From positions 1,488,001-1,552,000 of the forward strand of contig CAWJFE010000001.1 of the NCBI GenBank assembly GCA_963842125.1: 64,000 nucleotides of DNA. Reading direction: 5' to 3'. The stretch comes from CAWCWK01 sp963842125. Its GTDB lineage: Bacteria > Pseudomonadota > Alphaproteobacteria > Rhizobiales > CAWCWK01. The translations under genes and the position numbers were made by a program. This document shows positions 53,072 through 61,470 of this stretch, in pieces. Every line of letters begins with the position of its first letter. Position 1 is the stretch's first letter. A model generated the notes under the pieces. The model searched no databases. It saw nothing but the letters and a program-made list of their open reading frames with translations, and was not told the origin of the DNA.

Positions 53072-54485
53072 CTATCGTGCGAGGAGCGAAACGTCGAGCG
53101 CGCCGGCCTGCGGGCGCTGCGGCGGTGCGGGCGGTGTCTCGGCGAGCGTGAGTTCGTCGCCGGTGGCCGGACGGTCCGTCACATCGCGTAGCGTTTCGGA
53201 TGAACGAATGTCGGTCACCGGGACGAGCATGGCCTCCGGCTCGACCGTCTCGTTCGTCGGATTGGCCGGCGCGGCTGCCGCCTCTGTCGAGGGCTCGTCC
53301 GAGGGATCGTTGCCGATCGGAGCCATCTCCGACATCTCCGCGGCCGGTGCGACAGGCTCTGCGGCATCCACCGCCGGGGCGCCTGCGGTACCGGCGCGCT
53401 CGTCCGGCAGGGCGCGGACCCTGGCGCCGTGGGCGACGTATTCCTGTCCGACCGTGATGACCCGGACCGTCTCCGGCAGGCCGGTCACCCAGACGCCTTC
53501 GCGGCTGTCGGCGAGGATGCCGACGGGCATGAAGACGACCGCATCGTCCGCATCGACGGTGCGAACGCCGATGACGCCGTCATCGTTGAGCGTCAGCGTC
53601 GAGGCGGTGAGCGCGTGGGCGCGTGTCTCGGGTAGGGGAACCTCGATGGCGCTCGTCATGCCGTCGCGCAGCACGCCGTCGCCATTGGGCACCGAGACCT
53701 CGATGCGAAAGGTGCGCGTCTCGCGACTCGGCCGTCGGCGCGATATAGCTGATCTTCCCCTGGCGGGGCGCTCCGCCGAGCGGCGTGACGACGGCGGGCA
53801 TGCCCTCGCCCAGCTGCGCGATCTCGCGCTCGGAGACCTGTCCGATGGCAAGCATCGGGTCGGTCTGGACGAGCGTCGCGCAGGTCGCGCCCATGCCGAG
53901 GAAATCACCGATCTCGGCCAGCGGATCCTCGACCACGCCGGCGATCGGGGCCGCGACGTCGACGCGGGCCATCTCCTGCTCGGCTTGGGCGACGGCGGCC
54001 TTCGCGGCATCGAGCGCTGCCCGAGCCGAGCGCACGCGCGCCTCCGCCACGACGCCGCGCTCGGCCAGCGTGACGTTGCTGTCATAGTCGAACTGCGCCT
54101 GCTGGAACTGTGCCTCGGCCTGGCTCAGCTGCGCGGCACGCACGCCCTCGTCGATCTTGCACAGCGGTGCGCCGGCGGCGACGCGCTGGCCCTTGGAGAC
54201 GAGCACCTGCGTGACCTGACCGGCCGTCTCGGTGCGCACCTCGACCCGCGTTTCGGCCTCGGCCCGCCCGCGCACCTCGAGCGCGTTCTCGCGCACCGAG
54301 GCCGAGACCTCGCGCACCCGAACCGCCATCAGCGTATCGGCCGCCGCGCCGACGCGCTCGGCCGGGGGGGGCAGGCTGTCGGGATCGTCGCCCTGGCCAC
54401 CCATGATGAGGTCGCCCGAATACATCCAGTACCCGAGCCCGCCTGCCACGAGCGCGGCCAGAAAGTAGGAGGTCTTGCTGCCCAT
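53072..54485 (-). pseudogene. RND periplasmic adaptor (MFP), frameshifted
   Basis: The 54485 frame gives a membrane anchor (TSYFLAALVAGGLGYWMYSG), a biotinyl-lipoyl/hairpin region (AAGAPLCKIDEGVRAAQLSQ; LAERGVVAEARVRSARAALD) and a beta-barrel up to ISYIAPTAESRD, then runs off into Arg/His-rich sequence and stops at 53580. The neighbouring frame carries on with ETRTFRIEVSVPNGDGVLRD, GMTSAIEVPLPETRAHAL and a membrane-proximal domain to the stop at 53072. One extra base at about 53723 (TCG-C-GAG) explains the break. If real, the pump lacks a whole adaptor. It starts 3 nt from the padR stop, so padR-MFP-RND form one unit. Confidence 0.85.
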
Positions 54486-54488
54486 GGT

Positions 54489-55040
54489 CTATTCCGCCGC
54501 GACTTGGAGTGTGGGCTCGTCATCGTGCCCGATCGATTCGAGTTCGCCCCGGTGGGCGTGCAGGTAGGCGAGTTCCTCGGTCATCACCTTGAGGCCGAGC
54601 CGGCCGGCCCATTGCGGCCCCGGCTTGTCGAAGCGCTCCATCATGCGCTCGATATGCGCCTTCTTGTCTTCGTATTCCGCTATCCGCCCGTCGACGATGC
54701 TGCGCAGATGTGCCTTGCTGAGACTCTCCGCAAAGAGCGTGTGCATCAGGAACTCGGAGCGAAAGACATCGGGCGCCGGCATGTCCGTGAAGGCACCCAG
54801 CAACGCCGCGCGGCCCAAGTCGGTGATCGCGTAGACCTTGCGCGGCGGGCGACCGGGATCGCCCTCCTGGCGGGACGTGACATAGCCGCCTTCCTCCAGA
54901 GCGCGCAGCGCCGGATAGATCGCGCCGAAGCTTGCTTCGACGAAGTGCGACCAGTCGCCCTCCACCGAGTGCTTCTTGATCTCATAGCCGCTGGCATCGC
55001 CCATGCTGAGCATCGCGAGGCAGAGAGTTCTGACGTTCAT
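54489..55040 (-). CDS. PadR-family transcriptional regulator
   Basis: A 183-residue winged-helix repressor. The HTH/wing is at about residues 1-85 (TLCLAMLSMGDASGYEIKKH; FGAIYPALRALEEGGYVTSR; RPPRKVYAITDLGRAALLGA), followed by a C-terminal Vir_act_alpha_C-like helical dimerisation domain (FLMHTLFAESLSKAHLRSIV). PadR proteins usually repress their own operon and are released by ligands, often phenolics or drugs, matching a position at the head of an efflux operon. The upstream region carries an unusual ATAT array (55048-55100), a candidate operator. Confidence 0.92.
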   Translation of the reverse strand: MNVRTLCLAMLSMGDASGYEIKKHSVEGDWSHFVEASFGAIYPALRALEEGGYVTSRQEGDPGRPPRKVYAITDLGRAALLGAFTDMPAPDVFRSEFLMHTLFAESLSKAHLRSIVDGRIAEYEDKKAHIERMMERFDKPGPQWAGRLGLKVMTEELAYLHAHRGELESIGHDDEPTLQVAAE

Positions 55041-55047
55041 AGCGGCC

Positions 55048-55100
55048 TATATGGTTAACCTGCATATGCCAGTCTGACATATCGCGGTTGCGCATATATG
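55048..55100. promoter_or_regulatory. four ATAT cores at exactly 15-bp spacing, candidate PadR operator
   Basis: ATAT occurs at 55049, 55064, 55079 and 55094, each 15 bp apart, in the contexts TATATGGTT, CATATGCCA, CATATCGCG and CATATATGA. It begins 8 bp upstream of the padR start and lies between padR and glyA. In sequence this GC-rich, such a regular AT array is unlikely to be neutral. PadR operators are known to be AT-rich inverted repeats; binding here is inference. Confidence 0.5.
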
Positions 55101-55264
55101 AAACTACCCGATCACGGCAAGGTGAGCGGGCCCCTAAATTCCGGTTGTACCCATCGGCGTCGTCGATGGTTGGACGCATGTGCCACCGGGACGATACGCG
55201 CCTTCATCGCGCGGGACCGATATGCTACGCCACCGGCCATATCGACAGGTCGAGGGCCGAACCC

Positions 55265-56566
55265 ATGAGCGAAGCAGCACTGCGCGACGACGATTTCGCG
55301 GATTTCTTCACGGCCGGCGTCGCCGATGCCGACCCGGACTTGAGCGCGGCGCTGACGGGCGAATTGGGCCGCCAGCGACACGAGATCGAACTGATCGCCT
55401 CGGAGAACATCGTCTCGCGCGCGGTGCTCGAAGCGCAGGGCTCGGTGCTGACCAACAAATATGCCGAGGGTTACCCCGGCAAGCGCTACTATGCCGGCTG
55501 CGAGCATGTCGACGTTGCCGAGCGACTCGCCATCGAGCGCGCCAGGCAGCTCTTCGGCTGCGCCTACGCCAACGTTCAGCCCCATTGCGGCGCCTCGGCC
55601 AATCAGGCCGTCTTCCTCGCGCTCCTGAAGCCGGGCGACACCTTCATGGGCATGGACCTCGCGGCGGGCGGGCACCTCACCCACGGATCGCCGGTCAACA
55701 TGTCCGGCAAGTGGTTCAAGCCCGCGCCCTACGGCGTGCGCCAGGACGACCACCTCATCGACTATGACTGGGTCGCCCAGCGCGCGACGGAGGTGAAGCC
55801 GAAGCTCATCATCGCGGGCGGCTCGGCCTATCCGCGCGAGATCGACTTCGCCCGCTTCCGCGCGATCGCCGATTCGGTCGGAGCGTGGTTCATGGTCGAC
55901 ATGGCCCATTTCGCCGGCCTGGTCGCCGGCGGCGTCTACCCGAGCCCGATCCCGCACGCCCACGTCATCACCACCACGACGCACAAGACGCTGCGCGGGC
56001 CGCGCGGCGGCATGATCCTCTCCAACGACGAGAGCCTGGGCAAGAAGTTCAACTCCGCCGTCTTCCCCGGCCTTCAGGGTGGCCCGCTGATGCATGTGAT
56101 CGCCGCCAAGGCCGTCGCGTTCGGCGAGGCGCTGCGCCCCGAGTTCAAGACCTACGCGAAGCACGTCGTCGAGAACGCGCGCGCGATGGGCGAGGTGCTG
56201 CGCGAGAGCGGTCTCGACCTCGTCTCCAACGGCACCGACAGCCATGTCGTCCTCGTCGACCTGCGCCCCATGCAACTGACGGGCAAGGTCGCCGAGGCCG
56301 CGCTCACCCGCGTGGGCATCACCTGCAACAAGAACGCCGTCCCGTTCGACCCGGAAAAGCCGTTCGTCACCTCCGGCATCCGCCTCGGCACGCCGGCCGG
56401 CACCACGCGGGGCTTCGGCATCGCGGAGTTCCAGGAGGTCGGCCGCCTCATCGTCGACACGCTGAAGGGCCTGCAGGGCACGGGTGGCGAGGCGAACGAG
56501 ACGGTCGAGGCCGATGTCGGCGCGCGGGTGAAGGCGCTCACCGCCCGCTTCCCGATCTATTGCTGA
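55265..56566 (+). CDS. glyA: serine hydroxymethyltransferase
   Basis: A 433-residue PLP enzyme interconverting serine and glycine with tetrahydrofolate, the main source of one-carbon units. Seen are HEIELIASENIVSRAVLEAQ, NKYAEGYPGKRYYAGCEHVD, ANVQPHCGASANQAVFLALL, the PLP Lys in TTTTHKTLRGPRGG, and a normal C-terminus. The ATG at 55265 is selected by homology; the frame stays open upstream. It is followed by nrdR at 25 nt, the usual alphaproteobacterial order. Divergent from padR. Confidence 0.97.
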   Translation: MSEAALRDDDFADFFTAGVADADPDLSAALTGELGRQRHEIELIASENIVSRAVLEAQGSVLTNKYAEGYPGKRYYAGCEHVDVAERLAIERARQLFGCAYANVQPHCGASANQAVFLALLKPGDTFMGMDLAAGGHLTHGSPVNMSGKWFKPAPYGVRQDDHLIDYDWVAQRATEVKPKLIIAGGSAYPREIDFARFRAIADSVGAWFMVDMAHFAGLVAGGVYPSPIPHAHVITTTTHKTLRGPRGGMILSNDESLGKKFNSAVFPGLQGGPLMHVIAAKAVAFGEALRPEFKTYAKHVVENARAMGEVLRESGLDLVSNGTDSHVVLVDLRPMQLTGKVAEAALTRVGITCNKNAVPFDPEKPFVTSGIRLGTPAGTTRGFGIAEFQEVGRLIVDTLKGLQGTGGEANETVEADVGARVKALTARFPIYC

Positions 56567-56591
56567 TCGTCAGGCGCGGGAGGGCGGACCC

Positions 56592-57059
56592 ATGCTCTGT
56601 CCCTTCTGCGGCGGACCGGACAGCCAGGTGAAGGATTCGCGCGGCGCCGAGGAAGGCTGCGCGATCCGGCGCCGGCGCGAATGCGCGACCTGCGGCGCCC
56701 GCTTCACCACGTTCGAGCGCATCCAGCTTCGCGAACTCGCCGTGCTGAAACGGACTGGCGCCCGCCAGGCCTTCGATCGCTCCAAGCTCACCCGCGCCAT
56801 CAAGACCGCGCTCCGCAAGCGCCCGGTCTCCGACGAGGCGATCGACGCGCTCATCAGCGAGATCGTTCGCGACCTCGAGGCGAGCGGCGAGGCGGAGGTG
56901 ACGACGCAGGCGCTCGGCGAGCGCGTGCTGGAGGCGCTGCGCGGTCTCGACCATGTCGCCTATGTCCGCTTCGCCTCCGTCTACCGCAACTTCTCGACCG
57001 CGCAGGATTTCGAGGCCTTCGTCGAGGAGCTGGGGCAGGGCCTCACCAAACCCTCGTGA
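56592..57059 (+). CDS. nrdR: transcriptional repressor of ribonucleotide reductase
   Basis: A 155-residue NrdR. The zinc ribbon is complete: C3-P-F-C6 and C31-A-T-C34 (CPFCGGPDSQVKDSR; CATCGARFTTFE). The ATP-cone domain follows (IQLRELAVLKRTGARQAFDR; AIKTALRKRPVSDEAIDALI). NrdR binds (d)ATP and represses nrd operons at NrdR boxes. GGAGGG lies about 9 nt before the ATG. The stop overlaps the GTG start of ribD (GTGA). Placement before riboflavin genes is standard in the group. Confidence 0.97.
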   Translation: MLCPFCGGPDSQVKDSRGAEEGCAIRRRRECATCGARFTTFERIQLRELAVLKRTGARQAFDRSKLTRAIKTALRKRPVSDEAIDALISEIVRDLEASGEAEVTTQALGERVLEALRGLDHVAYVRFASVYRNFSTAQDFEAFVEELGQGLTKPS

Positions 57060-58153
57060 CGCAGGACCGTGCGAGCGACGCCCGGTGGATGCGCAGCGCC
57101 ATCACGCTCGGCGAGCGCAATGCCGGGCTGACGGGTGCCAACCCCAGCGTTGGCGCGCTGGTGGTCAAGGATGGCGTCGTGTTGGGCGCCGGGGCCACAC
57201 AGTCCGGCGGGGCCGTCCACGCCGAAGCCGTGGCGCTCAAGCAGGCCGGTGATGCCGCGCGGGGCGCCACCCTCTACGTCACGCTCGAGCCCTGCGCCTA
57301 CCGCAGCGCCGGCGGCACGCCTTGCGCCGACCTCACCCTTCGCGCAGGCATCGCCCGCGTCGTCATCGCCTGCGAGGACCCCAATCCCCGGATCGCCGGT
57401 CGTTCCGTCCTTCGCCTTCGCGCGCACGGCCTTGCGGTCGATGTCGGCGTCGAGGCCGTGGCAGCGGCGCGGTCCCTGGCCGGGTACCTGATGCGAACGA
57501 CGAAGGGCCGGCCATTCGTCGTCGCAAAGCAAGCCGTCTCGTCCGACGGCTGCATCGCCGCCTCAGGGCATCGCCCGGTTGCGATCACCGGCCCGGTCTC
57601 CAACGCGCAGGTTCACCTGCTGCGAGCCCGTGCCGATGCGATCCTCGTCGGTATCGGGACCGTGCTTGCCGATGACCCGTTGCTGAGCTGCCGTATCCCG
57701 GGCCTCGCCCACCGCTCGCCGCTGCGCGTCGTCCTTGACCGGCGCCTCGAAGTGCCGCTGGGAAGCCGGTTGGCGCTGACGGCGAGGGAGATGCCCGTGC
57801 TCGTCGTCTCCAGCCCCGAGCCTGACCAGACGAAGCGCGCAGCGCTGGAAGCGCTCGGCCTTCGCGTCCTCCCGGCCGATAACCTCGACGACGCTCTCTC
57901 ATCGCTTGCCGCCGAGGGCGTCCAGACCGTTCTTGCCGAGCCTGGCGCCCGTCTGGCGCGGGCGTTGCACGAGGCAGACCTCATCGATCGCTACGAGATC
58001 TTCGAGGCTCCGGGCCCCATCGGCGCGGGCGGCATAGCGGCCATGCACGGCCTCGCGGTTGAGTCCGTGCTCAATTCGTCTAGATACGCCCTCCACGACG
58101 TTCGTCGCCACGGCGGCGATGTCCGCCGAGTCTACGACCGCCACCGCAGCTGA
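57056..58153 (+). CDS. ribD: riboflavin biosynthesis deaminase/reductase
   Basis: A 365-residue bifunctional enzyme: deaminase (residues about 1-145) then reductase, steps 2 and 3 of riboflavin synthesis from GTP. The zinc site begins with AVHAEAVALKQAGDAARG (HAE) and has TLEPC and a second Cys, but reads EPCAYRSAGGTPC where most RibD proteins have EPCSHHGRTPPC, one residue longer and without the His-Gly-Arg. The reductase has RPFVVAKQAVSSDGCIA. The GTG start at 57056 overlaps the nrdR stop. Unusual loop noted; function otherwise expected. Confidence 0.93.
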   Translation: MTQDRASDARWMRSAITLGERNAGLTGANPSVGALVVKDGVVLGAGATQSGGAVHAEAVALKQAGDAARGATLYVTLEPCAYRSAGGTPCADLTLRAGIARVVIACEDPNPRIAGRSVLRLRAHGLAVDVGVEAVAAARSLAGYLMRTTKGRPFVVAKQAVSSDGCIAASGHRPVAITGPVSNAQVHLLRARADAILVGIGTVLADDPLLSCRIPGLAHRSPLRVVLDRRLEVPLGSRLALTAREMPVLVVSSPEPDQTKRAALEALGLRVLPADNLDDALSSLAAEGVQTVLAEPGARLARALHEADLIDRYEIFEAPGPIGAGGIAAMHGLAVESVLNSSRYALHDVRRHGGDVRRVYDRHRS

Positions 58154-58163
58154 AGGACAGGAC

Positions 58164-58787
58164 ATGTTCACGGGCATCGTCACCGATGTCGGCCGCGTCA
58201 CCGCCGTGACGGAGGGCGACGGTCTGCGCCGCTTCCGCATCGCGATGACGCGGGACGATGGCCGGGTGCCGCTCGGCGCCAGCATCGCCTGCTCGGGCGT
58301 GTGCCTGACGGTCGTCGAGACCGGGCTGGAGAACGGCACCACGTGGTTCGACGTCGAGGCTGGCTTCGAGACGCTGCGCGCGACGAGCGTCGGCACCTGG
58401 GGGGAGGGGACCGCGATCAACATCGAGCGGGCCTTGAAGGCCGGCGACGAGATGGGCGGCCACGTCGTCTCCGGGCATGTCGACGGTCTGGCGACGATCG
58501 AGGCGGTGGAGCCCGACGGCGAGGCCGTGCGCTACCGCTTCCGGCTGCCGGACGCCGCCGTGCCCTTCGTCGCCAGCAAGGGCTCCGTCACGCTCGACGG
58601 CACGTCGCTGACGGTGAACGGCGTCGAGGGCGCGCGCTTCTGGGTCATGATGATCCCGCACACGCTGGCCGTCACGACCTGGGGCGAGCGCGAGGCCGGC
58701 GACGCCGTCAACATTGAAGTCGACATGCTGGCCCGCTATGTGGCGCGGCTGGACGCGGTACGACGCGCCGAGAACGAGGACGCCTGA
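58164..58787 (+). CDS. ribE: riboflavin synthase alpha chain
   Basis: A 207-residue protein with two tandem lumazine-binding barrels. N-terminal MFTGIVTDVGRV is the diagnostic start; the first barrel has SIACSGVCLTVV and the second GSVTLDGTSLTVNGVEG. It dismutates 6,7-dimethyl-8-ribityllumazine to riboflavin. It is called ribC in some alphaproteobacterial annotations. GAAGGACAGG precedes the ATG. Directly followed by ribH. Confidence 0.96.
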   Translation: MFTGIVTDVGRVTAVTEGDGLRRFRIAMTRDDGRVPLGASIACSGVCLTVVETGLENGTTWFDVEAGFETLRATSVGTWGEGTAINIERALKAGDEMGGHVVSGHVDGLATIEAVEPDGEAVRYRFRLPDAAVPFVASKGSVTLDGTSLTVNGVEGARFWVMMIPHTLAVTTWGEREAGDAVNIEVDMLARYVARLDAVRRAENEDA

Positions 58788-59219
58788 GTGCCGAACCTGC
58801 TGATCATCGAAGCCCGCTTCTACGAGGGGCTGGCCGACGCCCTGGCCGAAGGCGCCGAGGCGGCGCTCGGCGCGGCCGGCGCGACGTTCGATCGCGTCTC
58901 GGTGCCCGGCGTGCTCGAGGTGCCCGCCGCGATGGCCTATGCCCATCAGGGCGGCGGCTATGACGGCTACGTGGTCCTCGGCTGCGTCATTCGCGGCGAG
59001 ACGACGCATTACGACATCGTCGCCAACGAGTCGGCGCGCGAGGTCATGCGTCTGGCGAGCGACCATCGCCTCGCCGTCGGCAACGGCATCCTCACGGTCG
59101 AGAACGACGCGCAGGCCTGGGCGAGGGCGCGAATATCGGACAAGGACAAGGGCGGCGCGGCCGCGAACGCCGCACTCGAGATGATCGCCCTGCGCAGTCG
59201 TCTGGCGGGCGCGTCGTGA
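58788..59219 (+). CDS. ribH: 6,7-dimethyl-8-ribityllumazine synthase
   Basis: A 143-residue lumazine synthase of the RibH1-like class in the rib operon. Seen are the N-terminal NLLIIEARFYEGLADALAEG, VPGVLEVPAAMAYA, and the catalytic His in GCVIRGETTHYDIVANES. It condenses the pyrimidine intermediate with dihydroxybutanone phosphate. GTG start directly at the ribE stop; its stop overlaps the GTG of nusB (GTGA at 59216-59219). Confidence 0.95.
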   Translation: MPNLLIIEARFYEGLADALAEGAEAALGAAGATFDRVSVPGVLEVPAAMAYAHQGGGYDGYVVLGCVIRGETTHYDIVANESAREVMRLASDHRLAVGNGILTVENDAQAWARARISDKDKGGAAANAALEMIALRSRLAGAS

Positions 59220-59740
59220 CCGCAACGGACGCCAAACCGGCCTCGCGCCGCGGCAGCCGGGCCAATCAGCGTAGTGCCGCGCGGCTCGCCGCCGTGCAGG
59301 CCCTCTATCAGATGGATGTCGCCCAGACCGGCGTCACCGACATCCTCGCCGAATACGAGGCGACGCGGCTCGGCCAGGAGGTCGGCGACGAAGACGCGGA
59401 CGGCGCGCATTACGCACCGGCCGACGCGTCGTTCTTCCGCGACATCGTGACCGGCGTCGTGCGCGAGCAGACGGCGCTCGACACGCGGGTCGACGCCGCT
59501 CTGGCCAAGGGCTGGCCGCTGCAGCGCCTCGATACGACGCTGCGCGCCATCCTTCGCGCGGGCACCTACGAGTTGCAGTTCCGCGAGGACGTGCCGCCCA
59601 AGGCCGCGATCAACGAATATGTCGAGGTCGGCCACGCCTTCTACGAAGGCGACATCATGCGGATGATCAACGGCGTGCTCGACCGGATCGCGCGCGACCT
59701 GAAGCCCGACCAGATGGGCCCGCCGCGCAAGGCCGGCTGA
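59216..59740 (+). CDS. nusB: transcription antitermination factor NusB
   Basis: A 174-residue all-helical NusB with the N-terminal basic segment (RRGSRANQRSAARLAAVQAL) that binds boxA RNA with NusE (ribosomal protein S10) in rRNA antitermination. Then YQMDVAQTGVTDILAEYEAT, FFRDIVTGVVREQTALDTRV, RAILRAGTYELQFREDVPPK, INEYVEVGHAFYEG and the end FINGVLDRIA-like (MINGVLDRIARDLKPDQMG). GTG start overlapping ribH; thiL follows at 4 nt. Confidence 0.96.
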   Translation: MTATDAKPASRRGSRANQRSAARLAAVQALYQMDVAQTGVTDILAEYEATRLGQEVGDEDADGAHYAPADASFFRDIVTGVVREQTALDTRVDAALAKGWPLQRLDTTLRAILRAGTYELQFREDVPPKAAINEYVEVGHAFYEGDIMRMINGVLDRIARDLKPDQMGPPRKAG

Positions 59741-59744
59741 GGCC

Positions 59745-60716
59745 GTGCCGGTCCGCCCGACATCGGCCGAACAGAGCCTCATCCAGCGGCATTTCGCGCC
59801 TTTGGCCAAGGCGGCGGGCGCGCTCAAGCTTCGGGACGATGCGGCGGTGCTCACCCCGCCCGCCGGCTGCGATCTCGTCCTGACGACCGATGCCGTCGTT
59901 GCCGGTGTCCACTTCTTCCCCGATGACGCTCCGGCCGATATCGCCGCCAAGGCACTGCGGGTGAACCTCTCCGACCTCGCCGCCAAGGGCGCCGACCCCC
60001 TCGGCGCGCTGATGGCGCTGTGCCTGCCCGGCGATATCGGCGAAGACTGGGTCGCGGCCTTCGCCACGGGCCTCGGGGCGGATCTGGGGGCCTATGGCAT
60101 CGACCTTCTCGGCGGCGACACCGTCCGCGCGCCGATGCTGTCGGTCGCGATCACGGCGATCGGGTCGGTCCCGCACGGCCGGATGGTACGACGCTCGGCG
60201 GCGTCCGCCGGCGATGCGCTCTTCGTCACCGGCACGATCGGCGACGCGGCGCTCGGACTGCTGTGCCGGACGGGCGCGCTGGCGGAGGACGCACACCTGC
60301 TCGATCGCTACCTGCGCCCGCAGCCCCGCTCAGCGATCGCGGGCGTACTTCGCCAGCATGCGAGCGCCGCGATGGACATCTCGGACGGCCTCGCCGGCGA
60401 TCTCGACGCGCTGCTCGCCGCGTCGGGCTGCACGGGATCGGTTGCGGTGGAGACGGTGCCGCTGAGCAAGTCGGCGGCGCGTGTCGTAGCGCTTGATGCC
60501 GACCGCTGGGAGACCATTCTCACGGGCGGCGACGACTACGAGATCCTCGCAACCGTCCCGCCCGCCCGCTGCGCCGCCTTCACGGAAGCGACCCATGCGG
60601 CCGGTGTCACCGTCACGCGCGTCGGCACGGTAGAGACCGGAGGTACACCGGCGCGCTTCGTGCAGACCGATGGCTCGGACTTCGCGCTGTCCAGCCGAGC
60701 CTATTCGCACCTCTGA
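59745..60716 (+). CDS. thiL: thiamine-monophosphate kinase
   Basis: A 323-residue ThiL (AIR synthase-like fold) phosphorylating thiamine phosphate to the diphosphate cofactor. Seen are LKLRDDAAVLTPPAGCDLVL, TTDAVVAGVHFFPDDAP, ALRVNLSDLAAKGADPLGAL, GGDTVRAP and AAMDISDGLAGDLDALLAAS, with the metal-binding Asp residues intact. GTG start at 59745. It is the last gene of the rib-nusB-thiL unit and ends 25 nt from a convergent HAD gene. The ThDP it makes is the cofactor of enzymes such as the one at 26512-28173. Confidence 0.95.
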   Translation: MPVRPTSAEQSLIQRHFAPLAKAAGALKLRDDAAVLTPPAGCDLVLTTDAVVAGVHFFPDDAPADIAAKALRVNLSDLAAKGADPLGALMALCLPGDIGEDWVAAFATGLGADLGAYGIDLLGGDTVRAPMLSVAITAIGSVPHGRMVRRSAASAGDALFVTGTIGDAALGLLCRTGALAEDAHLLDRYLRPQPRSAIAGVLRQHASAAMDISDGLAGDLDALLAASGCTGSVAVETVPLSKSAARVVALDADRWETILTGGDDYEILATVPPARCAAFTEATHAAGVTVTRVGTVETGGTPARFVQTDGSDFALSSRAYSHL

Positions 60717-60741
60717 TGCCGTTCCCAGAAAGCTCGGCGTG

Positions 60742-61470
60742 TTAGCGAACCGAGCCGAGAAACGCCGTCAGGTCCTCGGTAACGAAATCGACCTTCGGAT
60801 CGCTCCCCCGGCCTTCCATCTCCCATTCGCCGTGGAGGACCGCACGCGTGCCGGCGGGTACGACCAGCGTCGTGACCATGCCGAGCTCATGCGGGACGGT
60901 GAGGTTGACGGCGAGGTCTTCGAAGAATGCGGACTTCGCCACGTCGACATCATGGAGGCGGATGAACGTGTCGTAGTTCTCGCGCTCGGGCTTTGGGGTG
61001 AAGCCGGCTTCGACGATGCCGAACTGGTCCTCGAAATGGTCGGCGATGCCGAGCCGGGCGAGGATGTTCTCGGCGTGGAGCCGCGTGCCGTTCGTGAGGA
61101 CGAGCTTGCGGCCGGGGAGGGCGTCTATCGCGGCGCCGAGCTTGGGGTTGGGCTCGAGCGGCGAATGGTCGATGTCGTGGACATAGGCCAGGAACTCGTC
61201 GGGCGAGATGCCGTGCTCGGTCATCAGGCCGCGCAGGCTCGTGCCGTACTTCTTGTAGTAGTCGGTCTGGACGACCTTCGCGTCGGCCGGCTCCAGCCCC
61301 AGCGCTTCGGCGACATAGGTCGTGATGCGTTGGCTGATCTGCGGGAAGATCGCGCTGTTGGCCGGGTAGAGCGTGTTGTCGAGATCGAACACCCAGGTGT
61401 CGACATGGGCGAAGGCCTCGCGCGGATCGCTCGCATGGGTTTCCGGCGTCTCGGTCATGGTCTCGCTCAT
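60742..61470 (-). CDS. HAD pyrimidine 5'-nucleotidase-like phosphatase
   Basis: A 242-residue HAD-IA phosphatase with DLDNTLYPA (nucleophile Asp and acid Asp), KLVLTNGT (motif II), KPERENYD-like (motif III Lys) and FFEDLAVNL (motif IV). It is of the SDT1/pyrimidine 5'-nucleotidase type common in alphaproteobacteria. Substrates could be UMP, CMP or pyridoxal phosphate-like compounds. Its ATG overlaps the argB stop (ATGA 61467-61470), and it is convergent with thiL. Length is normal. Confidence 0.9.
   Translation of the reverse strand: MSETMTETPETHASDPREAFAHVDTWVFDLDNTLYPANSAIFPQISQRITTYVAEALGLEPADAKVVQTDYYKKYGTSLRGLMTEHGISPDEFLAYVHDIDHSPLEPNPKLGAAIDALPGRKLVLTNGTRLHAENILARLGIADHFEDQFGIVEAGFTPKPERENYDTFIRLHDVDVAKSAFFEDLAVNLTVPHELGMVTTLVVPAGTRAVLHGEWEMEGRGSDPKVDFVTEDLTAFLGSVR

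Noticed and set aside
56540..58170. FMN riboswitch before the riboflavin genes
   Set aside because: ribD overlaps nrdR by 4 nt and is expressed within a longer operon; no RFN-like conserved boxes were seen.
59700..59750. ThDP (THI) riboswitch before thiL
   Set aside because: The gap is 4 nt inside an operon.
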